From Mangrovibacter plantisponsor (GTDB lineage: Bacteria; Pseudomonadota; Gammaproteobacteria; Enterobacterales; Enterobacteriaceae): DNA of 64,000 nucleotides. The translations under genes were made by a program, and so were the position numbers. Every line of letters starts with the position of its first letter. The stretch's first letter is position 1. The notes under the pieces are model-generated. The model saw only the letters and a program-made list of their open reading frames with translations, ran no database searches and had not been told where the DNA came from. This document shows positions 16,461-24,316 of this stretch, one piece after another. Location: the NCBI RefSeq assembly GCF_003182475.1, contig NZ_QGTS01000008.1:1-64000 (forward strand), written 5' to 3'.

Positions 16461-17639
16461 TTAGCGCTCGACAGCGTTTACAGCACGACTGTTATCGTAA
16501 AGGATCTGCGCAACCAGTTTGTCCGCTTCAGCCATGGGTAAATCATAGACATCAGTAGTGAAACGAGGCGTTTCGACCGTTTCCTGGGGCAGTAAATGTC
16601 CTGCTTTATCGCGTATATCGACCTTAACATCCATCGACAGCCCTATACGAAGAGGATACTTCTCTAAATCCTTAGAGGTAAGAACAATACGTACTGGCAG
16701 GCGTTGAACAATCTTAATCCAGTTGCCACTCGCGTTCTGTGCAGGCAAAAGTGAAAATGCGCTACCTGTACCAATTCCCAAACTCTCAATCTGACCGTGA
16801 TATTTTACCTCTTCACCATACAGATCAGCACTCATAGTGACTGTCTGACCCAGACGCATATTTTGCATCTGGCTCTCTTTAAAATTAGCATCAATCCAGA
16901 CCTGATTAAGAGGAACGACAGAGAGCAGTGTTGTTCCTGATGTTACCCGCATGCCAAGCTGAACGACGCGTTTTGCTACAAAACCACTCACAGGTGCGAG
17001 GATGGTCGTACGAGCATGATCCAGATAGCGTTGACGAAGTGTGGCAACAGCTGTCTTAATTTCTGGATGACTGTTGATAACCGTATCATCCACCCTCGCC
17101 AGATTCGTTTTAAGCGCCTGTTCCGCTGCAGCCAAATTACTTTTTGCGGAAGTGACCGCATCCCTATAATGAGCAAGATCCTCGGCGGAAATGGCCCCGG
17201 AGGCAAAAATTTTCTTTCTTCGGGAAAAGTCACTTTCCGCCGTTTTCAACTCCACTTGTCTGGCTGCGACCTGTGCGCGGAAATTGTCAGCAGTGCTATA
17301 CAAACCGCGAACCTGGCGTACGGTGTTGGCGAGGTTAGCCTCGGCTTGTTGGAGGGCAATTTCTGTATCACTGGGGTCGAGCATCACCAGAGGCTGCCCT
17401 TTTTTGACAAAGTCACCGTCATCGACGGTTATTTGGGTAACAGTGCCAGCTATTTGCGGCGTCAGTGTCACTAAATTTCCGCTAACATAAGCATCATCGG
17501 TACTTTCATAGTAGCGAGCATATAACAGATACCAAGCCAGAACTCCGGCAAAGAGCAAAAGCAAAATAAGCGTCAGGATAAGTAAATTGCGTTTTCTTCT
17601 TCCCGAACGAGTCGGAACAGTATTTTTATTCTGAGACAT
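16461..17639 (-). CDS. HlyD-family adaptor, EmrA-like
   Basis: The protein has 392 residues (EmrA of E. coli has 390). One N-terminal membrane segment lies at about 18-40 (LLILTLILLLLFAGVLAWYLL). Family signatures follow: YYESTDDAYVSGNLVTLTPQIAGTV split around residue 55, the lipoyl-like half DGDFVKKGQPLVMLDPSD, a coiled-coil hairpin at about 85-200, and TILAPVSGFVAKRVVQLGMRV. It should bridge the EmrB-like permease to TolC in the periplasm. It is the middle gene of the marR-emrA-emrB-like operon. Confidence 0.9.
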   Translation of the reverse strand: MSQNKNTVPTRSGRRKRNLLILTLILLLLFAGVLAWYLLYARYYESTDDAYVSGNLVTLTPQIAGTVTQITVDDGDFVKKGQPLVMLDPSDTEIALQQAEANLANTVRQVRGLYSTADNFRAQVAARQVELKTAESDFSRRKKIFASGAISAEDLAHYRDAVTSAKSNLAAAEQALKTNLARVDDTVINSHPEIKTAVATLRQRYLDHARTTILAPVSGFVAKRVVQLGMRVTSGTTLLSVVPLNQVWIDANFKESQMQNMRLGQTVTMSADLYGEEVKYHGQIESLGIGTGSAFSLLPAQNASGNWIKIVQRLPVRIVLTSKDLEKYPLRIGLSMDVKVDIRDKAGHLLPQETVETPRFTTDVYDLPMAEADKLVAQILYDNSRAVNAVER

Positions 17640-17655
17640 TATGCTGAACCTTAGC

Positions 17656-18114
17656 TTAATCGTGATGCCGGGCGGTGAAATGATCGGGAAGTAGTTTGAG
17701 TAGTAATGTCATTAACTGATTCACTTCATCCTGTGTCAAATTAGCTGTAAGATCACTGAGAATTGAAGTCATGGCTTCATTCTCGAAGGTTTTACACAGC
17801 ATTATTCCTTTCTCCGTTAGCCCGAGTAGTACCTGACGCTTGTCATTGATATCTGGATGGCGCTCAATCAGCCCACTCTTGACCATTCTGGATATCATTC
17901 GACTCATTGCCCCCGTATCCATCTGCAAATGCTTGCAGATCTCTACTGGCGTAATAGTCCCTTTATATATATTTATCAGTACCTTGAACTGTGCAGCAGT
18001 TACGCCTACGCCAGAAAAATAGTGGCCAATGAGCTGATCTTTGTACTGGTTAGTCAGGTGAAAGAGAAGCGCAAGGTTAAGGTTAAGAGTTTGTGGATAT
18101 TCTTTAATATGCAT
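17656..18114 (-). CDS. MarR-family regulator, first gene of EmrAB-like operon
   Basis: This 152-residue winged-helix protein contains the MarR core TITPVEICKHLQMDTGAMSRMISRMVKSGLIERHPDINDKRQVLLGLTEKG, quoted here in pieces: MDTGAMSRMISRMVKSGL is the recognition helix and DINDKRQ is the wing. It precedes the adaptor gene by 16 bases on the same strand, as EmrR does. It probably represses its own operon and releases on binding pump substrates. An imperfect inverted repeat lies directly upstream of its start. Confidence 0.88.
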   Translation of the reverse strand: MHIKEYPQTLNLNLALLFHLTNQYKDQLIGHYFSGVGVTAAQFKVLINIYKGTITPVEICKHLQMDTGAMSRMISRMVKSGLIERHPDINDKRQVLLGLTEKGIMLCKTFENEAMTSILSDLTANLTQDEVNQLMTLLLKLLPDHFTARHHD

Positions 18115-18120
18115 TATATC

Positions 18121-18160
18121 TGCCTAGTCAGTAATTAGGATGAAAATAGATGACCAGGCA
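18121..18160. promoter_or_regulatory. Candidate MarR operator
   Basis: TGCCTAGTCA (18121-18130) and TGACCAGGCA (18151-18160) are inverted copies with one mismatch, 20 bases apart. The block starts six bases before the MarR gene's start codon, so a bound dimer would block the operon promoter. Assignment is by position and symmetry. Confidence 0.45.
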
Positions 18161-18230
18161 GTTATTGTCAACGAATTGATAAGCTGAAGACACATTTTGA
18201 CAAACCACTCTACAACAGAATCGGGCATCC

Positions 18231-18430
18231 TGATGCCTACCCAGCATTAGTGGATACACGACTCAGTGAGTAAGCTCTCAACCAGAGGTGATTACTCATG
18301 ACAAAACCAGCATCAACCAGCAAACAACGCTATGGTGCTCCACGCCATGCTGATTAGTTGCCTGAGTACAACATCAAAACCATCGCAGCCAGTTTGCGTC
18401 GTCAGGGATTACGGGCGAAATTACGTGGGT
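18231..18430 (+). mobile_element. Internally deleted IS3-family remnant
   Basis: The left terminus TGATGCCTACCCAGCATTAG is followed by TGGATACACGACT, a diverged copy of the end at 270. The orfA start MTKPASTSK follows at 18299. The frame then jumps straight into orfB sequence, RYGAPR, and after a stop into YNIKTIAASLRRQGLRAK. The join falls at AGCAAA, a short match present at both places in this IS type, so a deletion between microhomologies removed most of orfA and the front of orfB. The right end is missing. This copy is inactive. Confidence 0.75.
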
Positions 18431-18793
18431 AGGATCACCTTAAGACTGATAGATTAATGTGCTATTCTGCCAAGGTATGACCCCTGAAAAATAAATTTTA
18501 CAGTCATCTTCATACTGGACTTACATCTACAATTCAGAATGAAATAAAATTTTTGATTGCTTACCTAAAATATGAAATTACACCTGATGTAGTTAGTGAA
18601 CGCCTGTAATCTGTTGCTTTACAAGGCACCAGTAGTTCTCGCTGGAAACGAGGGACTCACTAAATAGGCTTAAATAATTTTACTTAGTAGTGAATTCCTG
18701 TAAAGCAGGGATAAATGGGTGATAAACTCATATTGTTTATTGCATTCAAATAAGCAGGACAAAGCATCATGTCTGTTTGTGAGAAAGGTGAAA
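18431..18793. other. A/T-rich spacer with decayed coding sequence
   Basis: No intact gene is present in these 363 bases. One frame reads STIQNEIKFLIAYLKYEIT and then PDVVSERL before a stop, which I cannot assign. The right end carries the promoter and the AAGGTG ribosome site of the aminotransferase-like gene. Confidence 0.4.
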
Positions 18794-19966
18794 ATGGAAG
18801 AGAAGAAAAGCATTTTTGACAAAATAATTAACCGGGCCGATTCCGCGTCAATTAAATGGGGGCGATACCAACAGCATGACATTATTTCGTTCGGCACAGC
18901 TGATATGGACTTTGAATCTCCGGCGTGTATTCGTGAGGCGTTGATAAAAAAAGCAGAGAGCGGCCTCTATGCCTACGAATATAAACCTGAGGGATATTAT
19001 CAGGCTGTCACTGGCTGGTTTAGCGAGCGGTACAACTGGAAGATTAGACAAGAATGGTTGACTAACTGTCCCGGTATGTGGGCTCTACTTTCTCTATGTC
19101 TACAAGCGTACACAATGCCTGGAGACAAAGTACTAATCCATGCCCCGCATTTTCATCCTGCCATCAGTGTGATTGAAGGGGCCGGACGGAAGGTTGTCAC
19201 CCAACGACTGGATTTCGACGGCGCAGGGTATCGCTTTGATCCCGAGGCTTTTGAAACCATCCTGACCGCAGAGAACGTCAGTTTGTTTTTTCTTGTGAAT
19301 CCACATAATCCTACCGGGTATTTGTTCACACGGAACGAGCTCATGCGGATTGCCGATATCTGTGACCGGCAGGGTGTCATGGTCGTCTCCGATGAGATCA
19401 ACAGTTACCTCATCTACGATGATGCAGATTTTGTTCCTTACGGCAGCATTTCCGACAAAAGCAGAGGGAACTCAGTGACGCTCACTTCACCGTCCAAAGC
19501 ATTCAATCTTCAGGGACTAACGTATGCAATCGGTATCATACCCAACAAAGAACAGTGGGAGAAACTGGAGCAGGTGCGGATTGGTATGGATTTTGATTTC
19601 GCTACCAACATTTTTAGCATCGAGGCCACAGCAGCAGCATACCGCGACGGAAAAGAGTGGCTGTTACGCCTCAATCGCTACCTGCAGGCAAACCTGGATT
19701 ATATGGAGTCATACATTAAAGTTAACTTGCCGCAAATAAAACTCATCCGCCCAGGGGGAGGATATATAGCCTGGCTGGATTTTCGTGAACTCGGTCTTAC
19801 GCCGGATACACTCAGGCAAACTATCCTTGATAAAGCTCGGGTTGGTCTGACATGGGGAGAAACGTTCGGGCAAGAAGGACATGGATTTGAACGTCTCAAT
19901 TTTGCCTGTCCAAGAGCCACGTTGAAGGAGGGACTTGAGCGTCTTCGACTTGGGTTATCTTCTTAG
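18794..19966 (+). CDS. MalY/PatB-family PLP-dependent C-S lyase (cystathionine beta-lyase-like)
   Basis: The protein of 390 residues is a fold-type I PLP enzyme of the MalY/PatB group. It begins FDKIINRADSASIKWGRY and DIISFGTADMDFESP, the N-terminal signature of the group. VNPHNPTG and VVSDEINSYLIYDD follow, then the PLP lysine in SPSKAFNLQG, and near the C-terminus CPRATLKEGLERL. Members cleave C-S bonds in cystathionine or cysteine conjugates. Start ATG 18794 is preferred because AAGGTG precedes it and the upstream 25 codons are not family-like. The IS481-type element begins 11 bases after its stop codon, so it has lost its own downstream context. Confidence 0.85.
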   Translation: MEEKKSIFDKIINRADSASIKWGRYQQHDIISFGTADMDFESPACIREALIKKAESGLYAYEYKPEGYYQAVTGWFSERYNWKIRQEWLTNCPGMWALLSLCLQAYTMPGDKVLIHAPHFHPAISVIEGAGRKVVTQRLDFDGAGYRFDPEAFETILTAENVSLFFLVNPHNPTGYLFTRNELMRIADICDRQGVMVVSDEINSYLIYDDADFVPYGSISDKSRGNSVTLTSPSKAFNLQGLTYAIGIIPNKEQWEKLEQVRIGMDFDFATNIFSIEATAAAYRDGKEWLLRLNRYLQANLDYMESYIKVNLPQIKLIRPGGGYIAWLDFRELGLTPDTLRQTILDKARVGLTWGETFGQEGHGFERLNFACPRATLKEGLERLRLGLSS

Positions 19967-19977
19967 ATACAATAATA

Positions 19978-21004
19978 TGTGTGATTCATAGAGATGGTTT
20001 CAATTTTCTTAGCTGAAGATCGAGCTTGTAATTCTGCTCTTGAAACCGCTCTTTCTTGATCTGGTAGTTCTGAGATACCTCTTCAGACAAAGGGGTTTGA
20101 TCAGATATCTCAGTAATCCTGTCTATCGGGGTTAGCCCATTTAACGAGCTGTGGGGCCGTTCCCAGTTGTAGTAGTGTTGCTATTCAGCTAGTAACAGAT
20201 CCAGTTCTTCCAGCCCCACAGAGACATCTATGGTCGGATAGAATTCACTTTTATCTGTTTTCTGCGAGCGTTCCACTTTGCCATTCAAGTGAGGTGAGCC
20301 AGGCTTATTTGGGCGAAACTTGATCCCATAAATCATGAGTTGTTTCTGGACCTTCTCAGCAAAGAATTCACGCCCTCTGTCCGTCTGAATACGCTGGATA
20401 GGAAATGGCATCTCTTCCACGACACAATCGATAAAGTCGACTGTATTTGCTGCTGTGCGCCGAGAGTAGCACCTTAGAACTCGATAGCGAGAGCAGTCAT
20501 CAATAGCTGTATATTGGTAAATTCCAGGCGCTATTTTACAGGTGTCCATCTGGACTCTATCACCCGGAATTGGGCGCTCATATCTTTGGAAATCTTTTTT
20601 GCGCCGGTAAGTTACGATGGGTTTGACTGATGCTTCGGATAAAACTTTATGGAGTGTCGCGGTGCTTAGGTGTATTTGGTGAAGTCGAATTAATTCCGTT
20701 TGTAAACGCCGCGCCCCTAAATTGCGTTTCTCACGTATCGTAAGGATCAAGGCTCTTAGCTCATCAGTGAGTTTGGTATCTGGAGATGAATGAGGGCGTC
20801 TGCTCTGACTTTCCCGACCAGCGATTCCACACTGCTTATATCGCTTAGCCCACTTGCGTAATGTTGGTCTAGAAATACCACAACGTCGACATACGAGGCC
20901 TGCATCACCACATTCCTCATACATTTTTACCCACTGTAGTCTTTGCTGGATTTCTCTGTCCATAGATACCCAGTATAGTTGAAAGGATGTCTATGAATCA
21001 CACA
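19978..21004 (-). mobile_element. IS481-family insertion sequence, 1027 bp, with target duplication
   Basis: The ends are perfect 15-base inverted repeats: TGTGTGATTCATAGA at 19978-19992 and its complement at 20990-21004. The seven bases AATAATA occur immediately outside both ends (19971-19977 and 21005-21011), a target-site duplication. The only gene is a DDE transposase on the minus strand, which carries one in-frame stop. Intact ends and duplication indicate a fairly recent insertion compared with the IS3 debris. Confidence 0.9.
19986..20963 (-). pseudogene. IS481-family transposase with one nonsense codon
   Basis: From ATG 20963 the frame encodes 260 residues, then a TAG at 20181-20183, then continues in the same frame to a TGA at 19986-19988, making about 325 codons in all. 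The HTH is in the first 60 residues (CRRCGISRPTLRKWAKRYKQCG). The integrase core has DTCKIAPGIYQYTAIDDCSRY, TDRGREFF and LNGKVERSQ for the D, D, E residues. The readthrough part starts QHYYNWERPHSSLNGLTPI, a normal C-terminal rve signature, so TGG to TAG is the likely change. The truncated product still has the DDE residues but lacks the C-terminal tail. Confidence 0.85.
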
Positions 21005-21095
21005 AATAATAGTTAAGGTTTCTTCTGACCCAGACAGTCCTTCACTCTTAAATAAAGAAGGTCTGTCGTTTTACACTCTGGGATATTTGACAAAT

Positions 21096-21123
21096 ACTGT
21101 AAGAGTTATTTTTCTCTTACAGT
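21096..21123. repeat. Perfect ten-base stem-loop at end of small ORF
   Basis: ACTGTAAGAG and CTCTTACAGT pair perfectly around TTATTTTT, overlapping the stop codon of the 55-residue ORF. It may protect or end that transcript; no T-run follows on the minus strand. Confidence 0.5.
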
Positions 21124-21284
21124 ACCAGGGTACACACGATTTTTGCCACATATCTCTCAGCCCGTTTCTTTTTTGATGAATCCCGGTATAAATATTTATG
21201 CTCAAACTCTGGGGCAGTAATCCTCCCTGTAATGAATACATCAATCAGGTTAATTATCTCGATTTCATGTGAGTTAAAAAACAT
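21117..21284 (-). CDS. Small hypothetical protein resembling the N-terminus of a colicin-D-type immunity protein
   Basis: The 55-residue frame starts at ATG 21284 with AGGTGA seven bases upstream. It reads MFFNSHEIEIINLIDVFITG then RITAPEFEHKYLYRDSSKKK. The pattern of a helix ending IxLIDxFIxGxITAxEFExxYL is what I know from the N-terminal helix of colicin D/CdiI-type immunity proteins, which are usually 85 to 100 residues, so this would be a shortened one. No toxin gene is nearby. It lies between the IS481 element and a truncated regulator, so it may be a remnant. Confidence that it is expressed is low. Confidence 0.4.
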   Translation of the reverse strand: MFFNSHEIEIINLIDVFITGRITAPEFEHKYLYRDSSKKKRAERYVAKIVCTLVL

Positions 21285-21342
21285 TGCCGTCACCTGTGAG
21301 ACTTGTTATCCAGGTATCGAATACATGTCATCGAAATTAGGG

Positions 21343-21603
21343 TCAATCGTTATGACGTTGCTCACTGATACTTTCCAATAACTGGTGTCCCTTAGCGGTT
21401 ACCCGGTAGAAAGGCATAGAGGGATGTCCGCTGTCTTCAATATTAACGAAACCTTCTTTCGCCAGATTCATTACAATGTTCACCACGTTACTGAATCCAG
21501 GAATCCCTCTGGTAGAAAGGGTACGATCCAGATTCATCCAGTTCCAGTCACGTTGTTTGCTGGCCATAACTTTTAGTACGTTGAGTTCAATGTCAGTAAT
21601 CAT
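21343..21603 (-). CDS. Hypothetical protein, winged-helix-like
   Basis: The 86-residue protein starts at ATG 21603, whose codon lies inside the end of the previous gene (GATGATTACTGA), so the two are translationally coupled. The sequence ITDIELNVLKVMASKQRDWNWM and then VVNIVMNLAKEGFVNIEDS and MPFYRVTAKGHQLLES looks like a small winged helix ending in a LTxKG-like wing. I do not recognise the family. An upstream in-frame start would add 40 residues that overlap the neighbour and look non-coding. Function unknown. Confidence 0.55.
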   Translation of the reverse strand: MITDIELNVLKVMASKQRDWNWMNLDRTLSTRGIPGFSNVVNIVMNLAKEGFVNIEDSGHPSMPFYRVTAKGHQLLESISEQRHND

Positions 21604-21961
21604 CACTTGCATCCGGGTGGTATAAATCTTCGAAATTTCCTTTGAGCCTGTAATCTTCCAGTGTGGCCGTGTGAGCATGATTCCAGAGATCATACGCAGC
21701 ACCAGCATCTTCTGGCTCTCCATATTCCCAACCTAAATTACAGTACCGCTGATATTCCCTGCACTCATGAGTGTATTTCGCGCCCTGGCTAACAAAATAC
21801 CCTTCACCAGTCAAAATCTCATATGCTGCTTCCACCGTTTTACGCGCTACCTGTAACTCACTTGCGAGCACACGAATTGCCGGTACACGCTCACCGGGTT
21901 TTAACCGCCCATCCAGAATTTGCTGGCGATAGCGCCTGTAGATCTCTTTATATCCCATCAT
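21593..21961 (-). CDS. Chimeric ORF: MocR/PdxR-type GntR HTH domain joined to an unrelated 60-residue segment
   Basis: Residues 1 to about 61 (YKEIYRRYRQQILDGRLKPG, VPAIRVLASELQVARKTVEAAYEIL, GYFVSQGAK) are the GntR-type DNA-binding domain of a MocR/PdxR regulator. The 350-residue aminotransferase-like domain that should follow is absent. Instead the frame continues with THECREYQRYCNLGWEYGEP and ends DASDDY, which I do not recognise. The MocR part is divergent from the GNAT and AhpD-like genes, a position I associate with an intact MocR regulator in related genomes. A deletion most likely fused the two genes. The HTH could still bind DNA, but without effector domain control is doubtful. Confidence 0.6.
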   Translation of the reverse strand: MMGYKEIYRRYRQQILDGRLKPGERVPAIRVLASELQVARKTVEAAYEILTGEGYFVSQGAKYTHECREYQRYCNLGWEYGEPEDAGAAYDLWNHAHTATLEDYRLKGNFEDLYHPDASDDY

Positions 21962-22063
21962 CGCCCTGAATGTCCTACTTGCTTTGCCTGATTTTGACCC
22001 TTTTTAACCAGACATACCAATTTAAAATACTGTCATCAACTCAATAAACCAGTACAAGCCAGG

Positions 22064-22489
22064 ATGAGAATTGCACATTACGACACACCAGAAGAACTCG
22101 CCCACTGTTATGCACTGATGTGCAAACTACGCAGCAAGCTGAAGAGTAAGGCCGAGTTTATCAGCCAGGTACAACGCCAACAGAAGCAGGGTTATCGTCT
22201 GTCTGGCATGGAACAAAACGGCAAACCAGTAGCGCTGGCAGGTTACCGCCTGCTGGAAAATTTTATTCATGGCCGCTTTTGCTACATCGACGATCTGGTA
22301 ACCGCTCCGGCAGCCCGCAGGCAAGGTGTTGGTGCAGATTTGCTGCATAACCTGGCAGTCATCGTCCGTGAATACGGCTGCAGCCAGATAGTGCTTGATA
22401 CCGCCATCAGCAATACCCAGGCTCAGGCGTTTTATCAATTCTCTGGTTTCAGCGCACCTGGCCTGCATTTTTATCGGGAACTCAACTGA
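22064..22489 (+). CDS. GNAT-family N-acetyltransferase
   Basis: The 141-residue protein has the GNAT fold. The acetyl-CoA pyrophosphate-binding motif is RRQGVGADLL at about residues 85-94, preceded by the strand YIDDLVTAPAA and followed by IVLDTAISNTQAQAFYQFSGF. The substrate is unknown. It is divergent from the truncated MocR HTH gene and 59 bases upstream of the AhpD-like gene on the same strand, so the two are probably cotranscribed. There is no strong ribosome site before the ATG. Confidence 0.85.
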   Translation: MRIAHYDTPEELAHCYALMCKLRSKLKSKAEFISQVQRQQKQGYRLSGMEQNGKPVALAGYRLLENFIHGRFCYIDDLVTAPAARRQGVGADLLHNLAVIVREYGCSQIVLDTAISNTQAQAFYQFSGFSAPGLHFYRELN

Positions 22490-22548
22490 TAAAGAAACCG
22501 TTATATACGGCACACCTTTAACTGTTTACTTTAAAATAGGAACACATC

Positions 22549-23028
22549 ATGTCGTCACGCGTTGATCATTTTCAAACAATCCCTGCACTCATTAAAATTC
22601 TGGGCGATGCATCCGTGGCATCAGGCAAAAACATTCTGGACAAAAAGCTCCGTCATCTGATGGATATCCGGGCTTCACAATTGAATCACTGTGCGTTCTG
22701 CCTTGATATGCACGTTAAAGAAGCAAAACTACACGGTGAGCGTGAGCTGCGTCTGTACCATGTCGCAATTTGGCGTGAATCCCCCTTGTTTACTGCTAAA
22801 GAGAAAGCGGCTCTGGCACTCACTGAAGCGCTGACCCGCATCGATAACCATGGGGTAAGCGACGCGCTTTACAGTGAGTTAGCTGAGCATTTCACGCAAG
22901 AGGAAATTTCAGCGCTAACCTTCAGCATTGCCATTATTAACGCCTGGAACCGCCTGCAGATATTGTCACGGGCAGAGCCAGGATCACTGGATAGTGCTTA
23001 TGGGCTGGATCGGGCTGATTTAAGTTAA
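22549..23028 (+). CDS. Carboxymuconolactone decarboxylase/AhpD-like protein
   Basis: The 159-residue protein carries the AhpD-type peroxidase motif CAFCLDMH with cysteines at 48 and 51 and a histidine at 55, followed by a helix ending WRESPLFTAKEKAALALTEALT. Family members are helical and often reduce or protect against peroxides through the CxxC pair. AGGAAC lies before the ATG. The GNAT gene precedes it and a rho-independent terminator follows its stop by eight bases, marking the end of the unit. Confidence 0.88.
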   Translation: MSSRVDHFQTIPALIKILGDASVASGKNILDKKLRHLMDIRASQLNHCAFCLDMHVKEAKLHGERELRLYHVAIWRESPLFTAKEKAALALTEALTRIDNHGVSDALYSELAEHFTQEEISALTFSIAIINAWNRLQILSRAEPGSLDSAYGLDRADLS

Positions 23029-23035
23029 CGTTTGT

Positions 23036-23065
23036 CCGCCAGTGGGTTCCCTTGCTGGCGGTTTT
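23036..23065 (+). terminator. Terminator after AhpD-like gene
   Basis: CCGCCAG pairs with CTGGCGG around a 12-base loop and is followed by TTTTCT. Confidence 0.8.
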
Positions 23066-23159
23066 CTATCAACACGGCTTCCAGCAAACTTACACCGGAG
23101 CAGAAGTGTTAATTTAGCTCTGATCCAGCATGACCTGAAACCGTTTATCGCTGAGGCGC

Positions 23160-23425
23160 CTAATCTACCTGTTTTACCACTCCCGCGGCAAAGCCAGCTA
23201 TCAGGGAGGCAAGGATTTCAGGCACTTCCAGTGGCAACAGGTGCCCGGCACCGGGAATAACTTTCAGAGTGGCCTCGGGTATCCGGGGCAGGAGTTCTTC
23301 TTTGAGTACATTGAGGCGCTCTACTTTATCCTGGTCCCCAGATATCACCAGAGTGGGTACGTTAATTGCGGTTACCCAGGCCGTTATATCTTCTCGCATT
23401 GCTTCGTCAGGCCACGCTTTTTTGG
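23160..23425 (-). pseudogene. Alpha/beta hydrolase, C-terminal fragment
   Basis: The minus strand encodes about 90 residues ending at a TAG at 23160: SIHAKKAWPDEAMREDIT, then NVPTLVISGDQDKVERL, and IPEATLKVIPGAGHLLPLEVPE. These hold the acidic residue (GDQD) and the catalytic histidine (GAGH) of an alpha/beta hydrolase. The nucleophile elbow and everything before it are missing. The coding similarity ends around 23425, where a second hydrolase begins in the opposite direction, also without its front half. Confidence 0.65.
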
Positions 23426-23430
23426 CGTGA

Positions 23431-24174
23431 ATGCTTCCCTTAAGGCGTGGTTACGGCAACTCTTCCCGTCCGCCTGAAATGGAGCAACCTGCGAACCAGA
23501 ACCTGCCTCTTGTCAACACCGATACCGGTGTGGCGGACCTTGCGCGGGTAGTCGACTATGTGCTCAACAAGTGCTGCCTGGACAAAACCATAGTCTTCGG
23601 TATGTCATGGGGTGGAACTGTTGCCGGTGCGTATGCCAGCAACAACAATGATAAAGTTCACAAACTGATTCTGCTTGCACCGCAATGGCTGAGTGACCGG
23701 CCAATTCCTATAGATACTGGCGGGCATCTTGATGCATGGCGTTTGGTGCCGGTGCGTGAAAGCAAGGCGCGATGGCTCAATACAGCACCGGAGCACGCCC
23801 GCCAGTCACTGGTACCAGAAGGCTGGTTTGAACAATGGGCGGATTTCACACTCTCTGAAGACCCATGGAGCCAGCAATGTACGCCAGACCAAATCAGAGC
23901 GAGTAATGGCCCCATTCAGGATATCCGGGACTACTGGCTTGCCGGACGAGCCTATTACTCGCCGGCCAACATTCATGTTCCTGTGCTACTTATTCATGGC
24001 GAGTGGGATATCGATGTACCCACAGACCTGATGCAGGCTCTGTTTGCAGAGCTAACCAATGCAAGGTACCGGCTGTGGGTTGAAATCAGTGAAGCAACAC
24101 ATCTTCTGTTGCTGGAGAAGAACCGCCACCTGGCTTTCCAGGCAATAAAGAGCTTTTGTGAAAGTGAGTTTTAA
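23431..24174 (+). pseudogene. Alpha/beta hydrolase lacking its N-terminal region
   Basis: The open frame gives 247 residues from an ATG at 23431, but this ATG has no ribosome site and the protein begins directly at RRGYGNSSRPPEM, a loop that normally lies about 80 residues into such enzymes. The rest is intact: nucleophile elbow GMSWGG, acid in GEWDIDVP, and histidine in SEATHLLL. Without the first strands and oxyanion loop it is unlikely to fold. It faces away from the fragment at 23160-23425, so one deletion removed the 5' parts of two divergent hydrolase genes and the promoter region between them. Confidence 0.65.
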
Positions 24175-24256
24175 CCGGAAACAGCCAGGCTGGTTGGCCG
24201 GGCATCCTGTTCGTAATCTCTGAGCGACTGTACTCAAAAATGCCGCATCTGCCAAT

Positions 24257-24289
24257 AATCACTCCACACCATAATGTGGAGTGATTTTG
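24257..24289. terminator. Bidirectional terminator between hydrolase and dbpA
   Basis: AATCACTCCACA and TGTGGAGTGATT form a perfect 12-base stem around CCATAA, followed by TTT on the plus strand. It lies 27 bases after dbpA on the minus strand and could serve both converging units. Confidence 0.75.
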
Positions 24290-24316
24290 CTGCCAGCCAA
24301 ATAAGCTAACCACTCG

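Noticed and set aside
247-18247. The outer IS fragments looked as if they shared 13 bases of flanking DNA (TACCCAGCATTAG), suggesting one target site.
   Set aside because: The match extends to TGAT-type ends in both, so the 13 bases are better read as part of the IS terminus than as flanking DNA.
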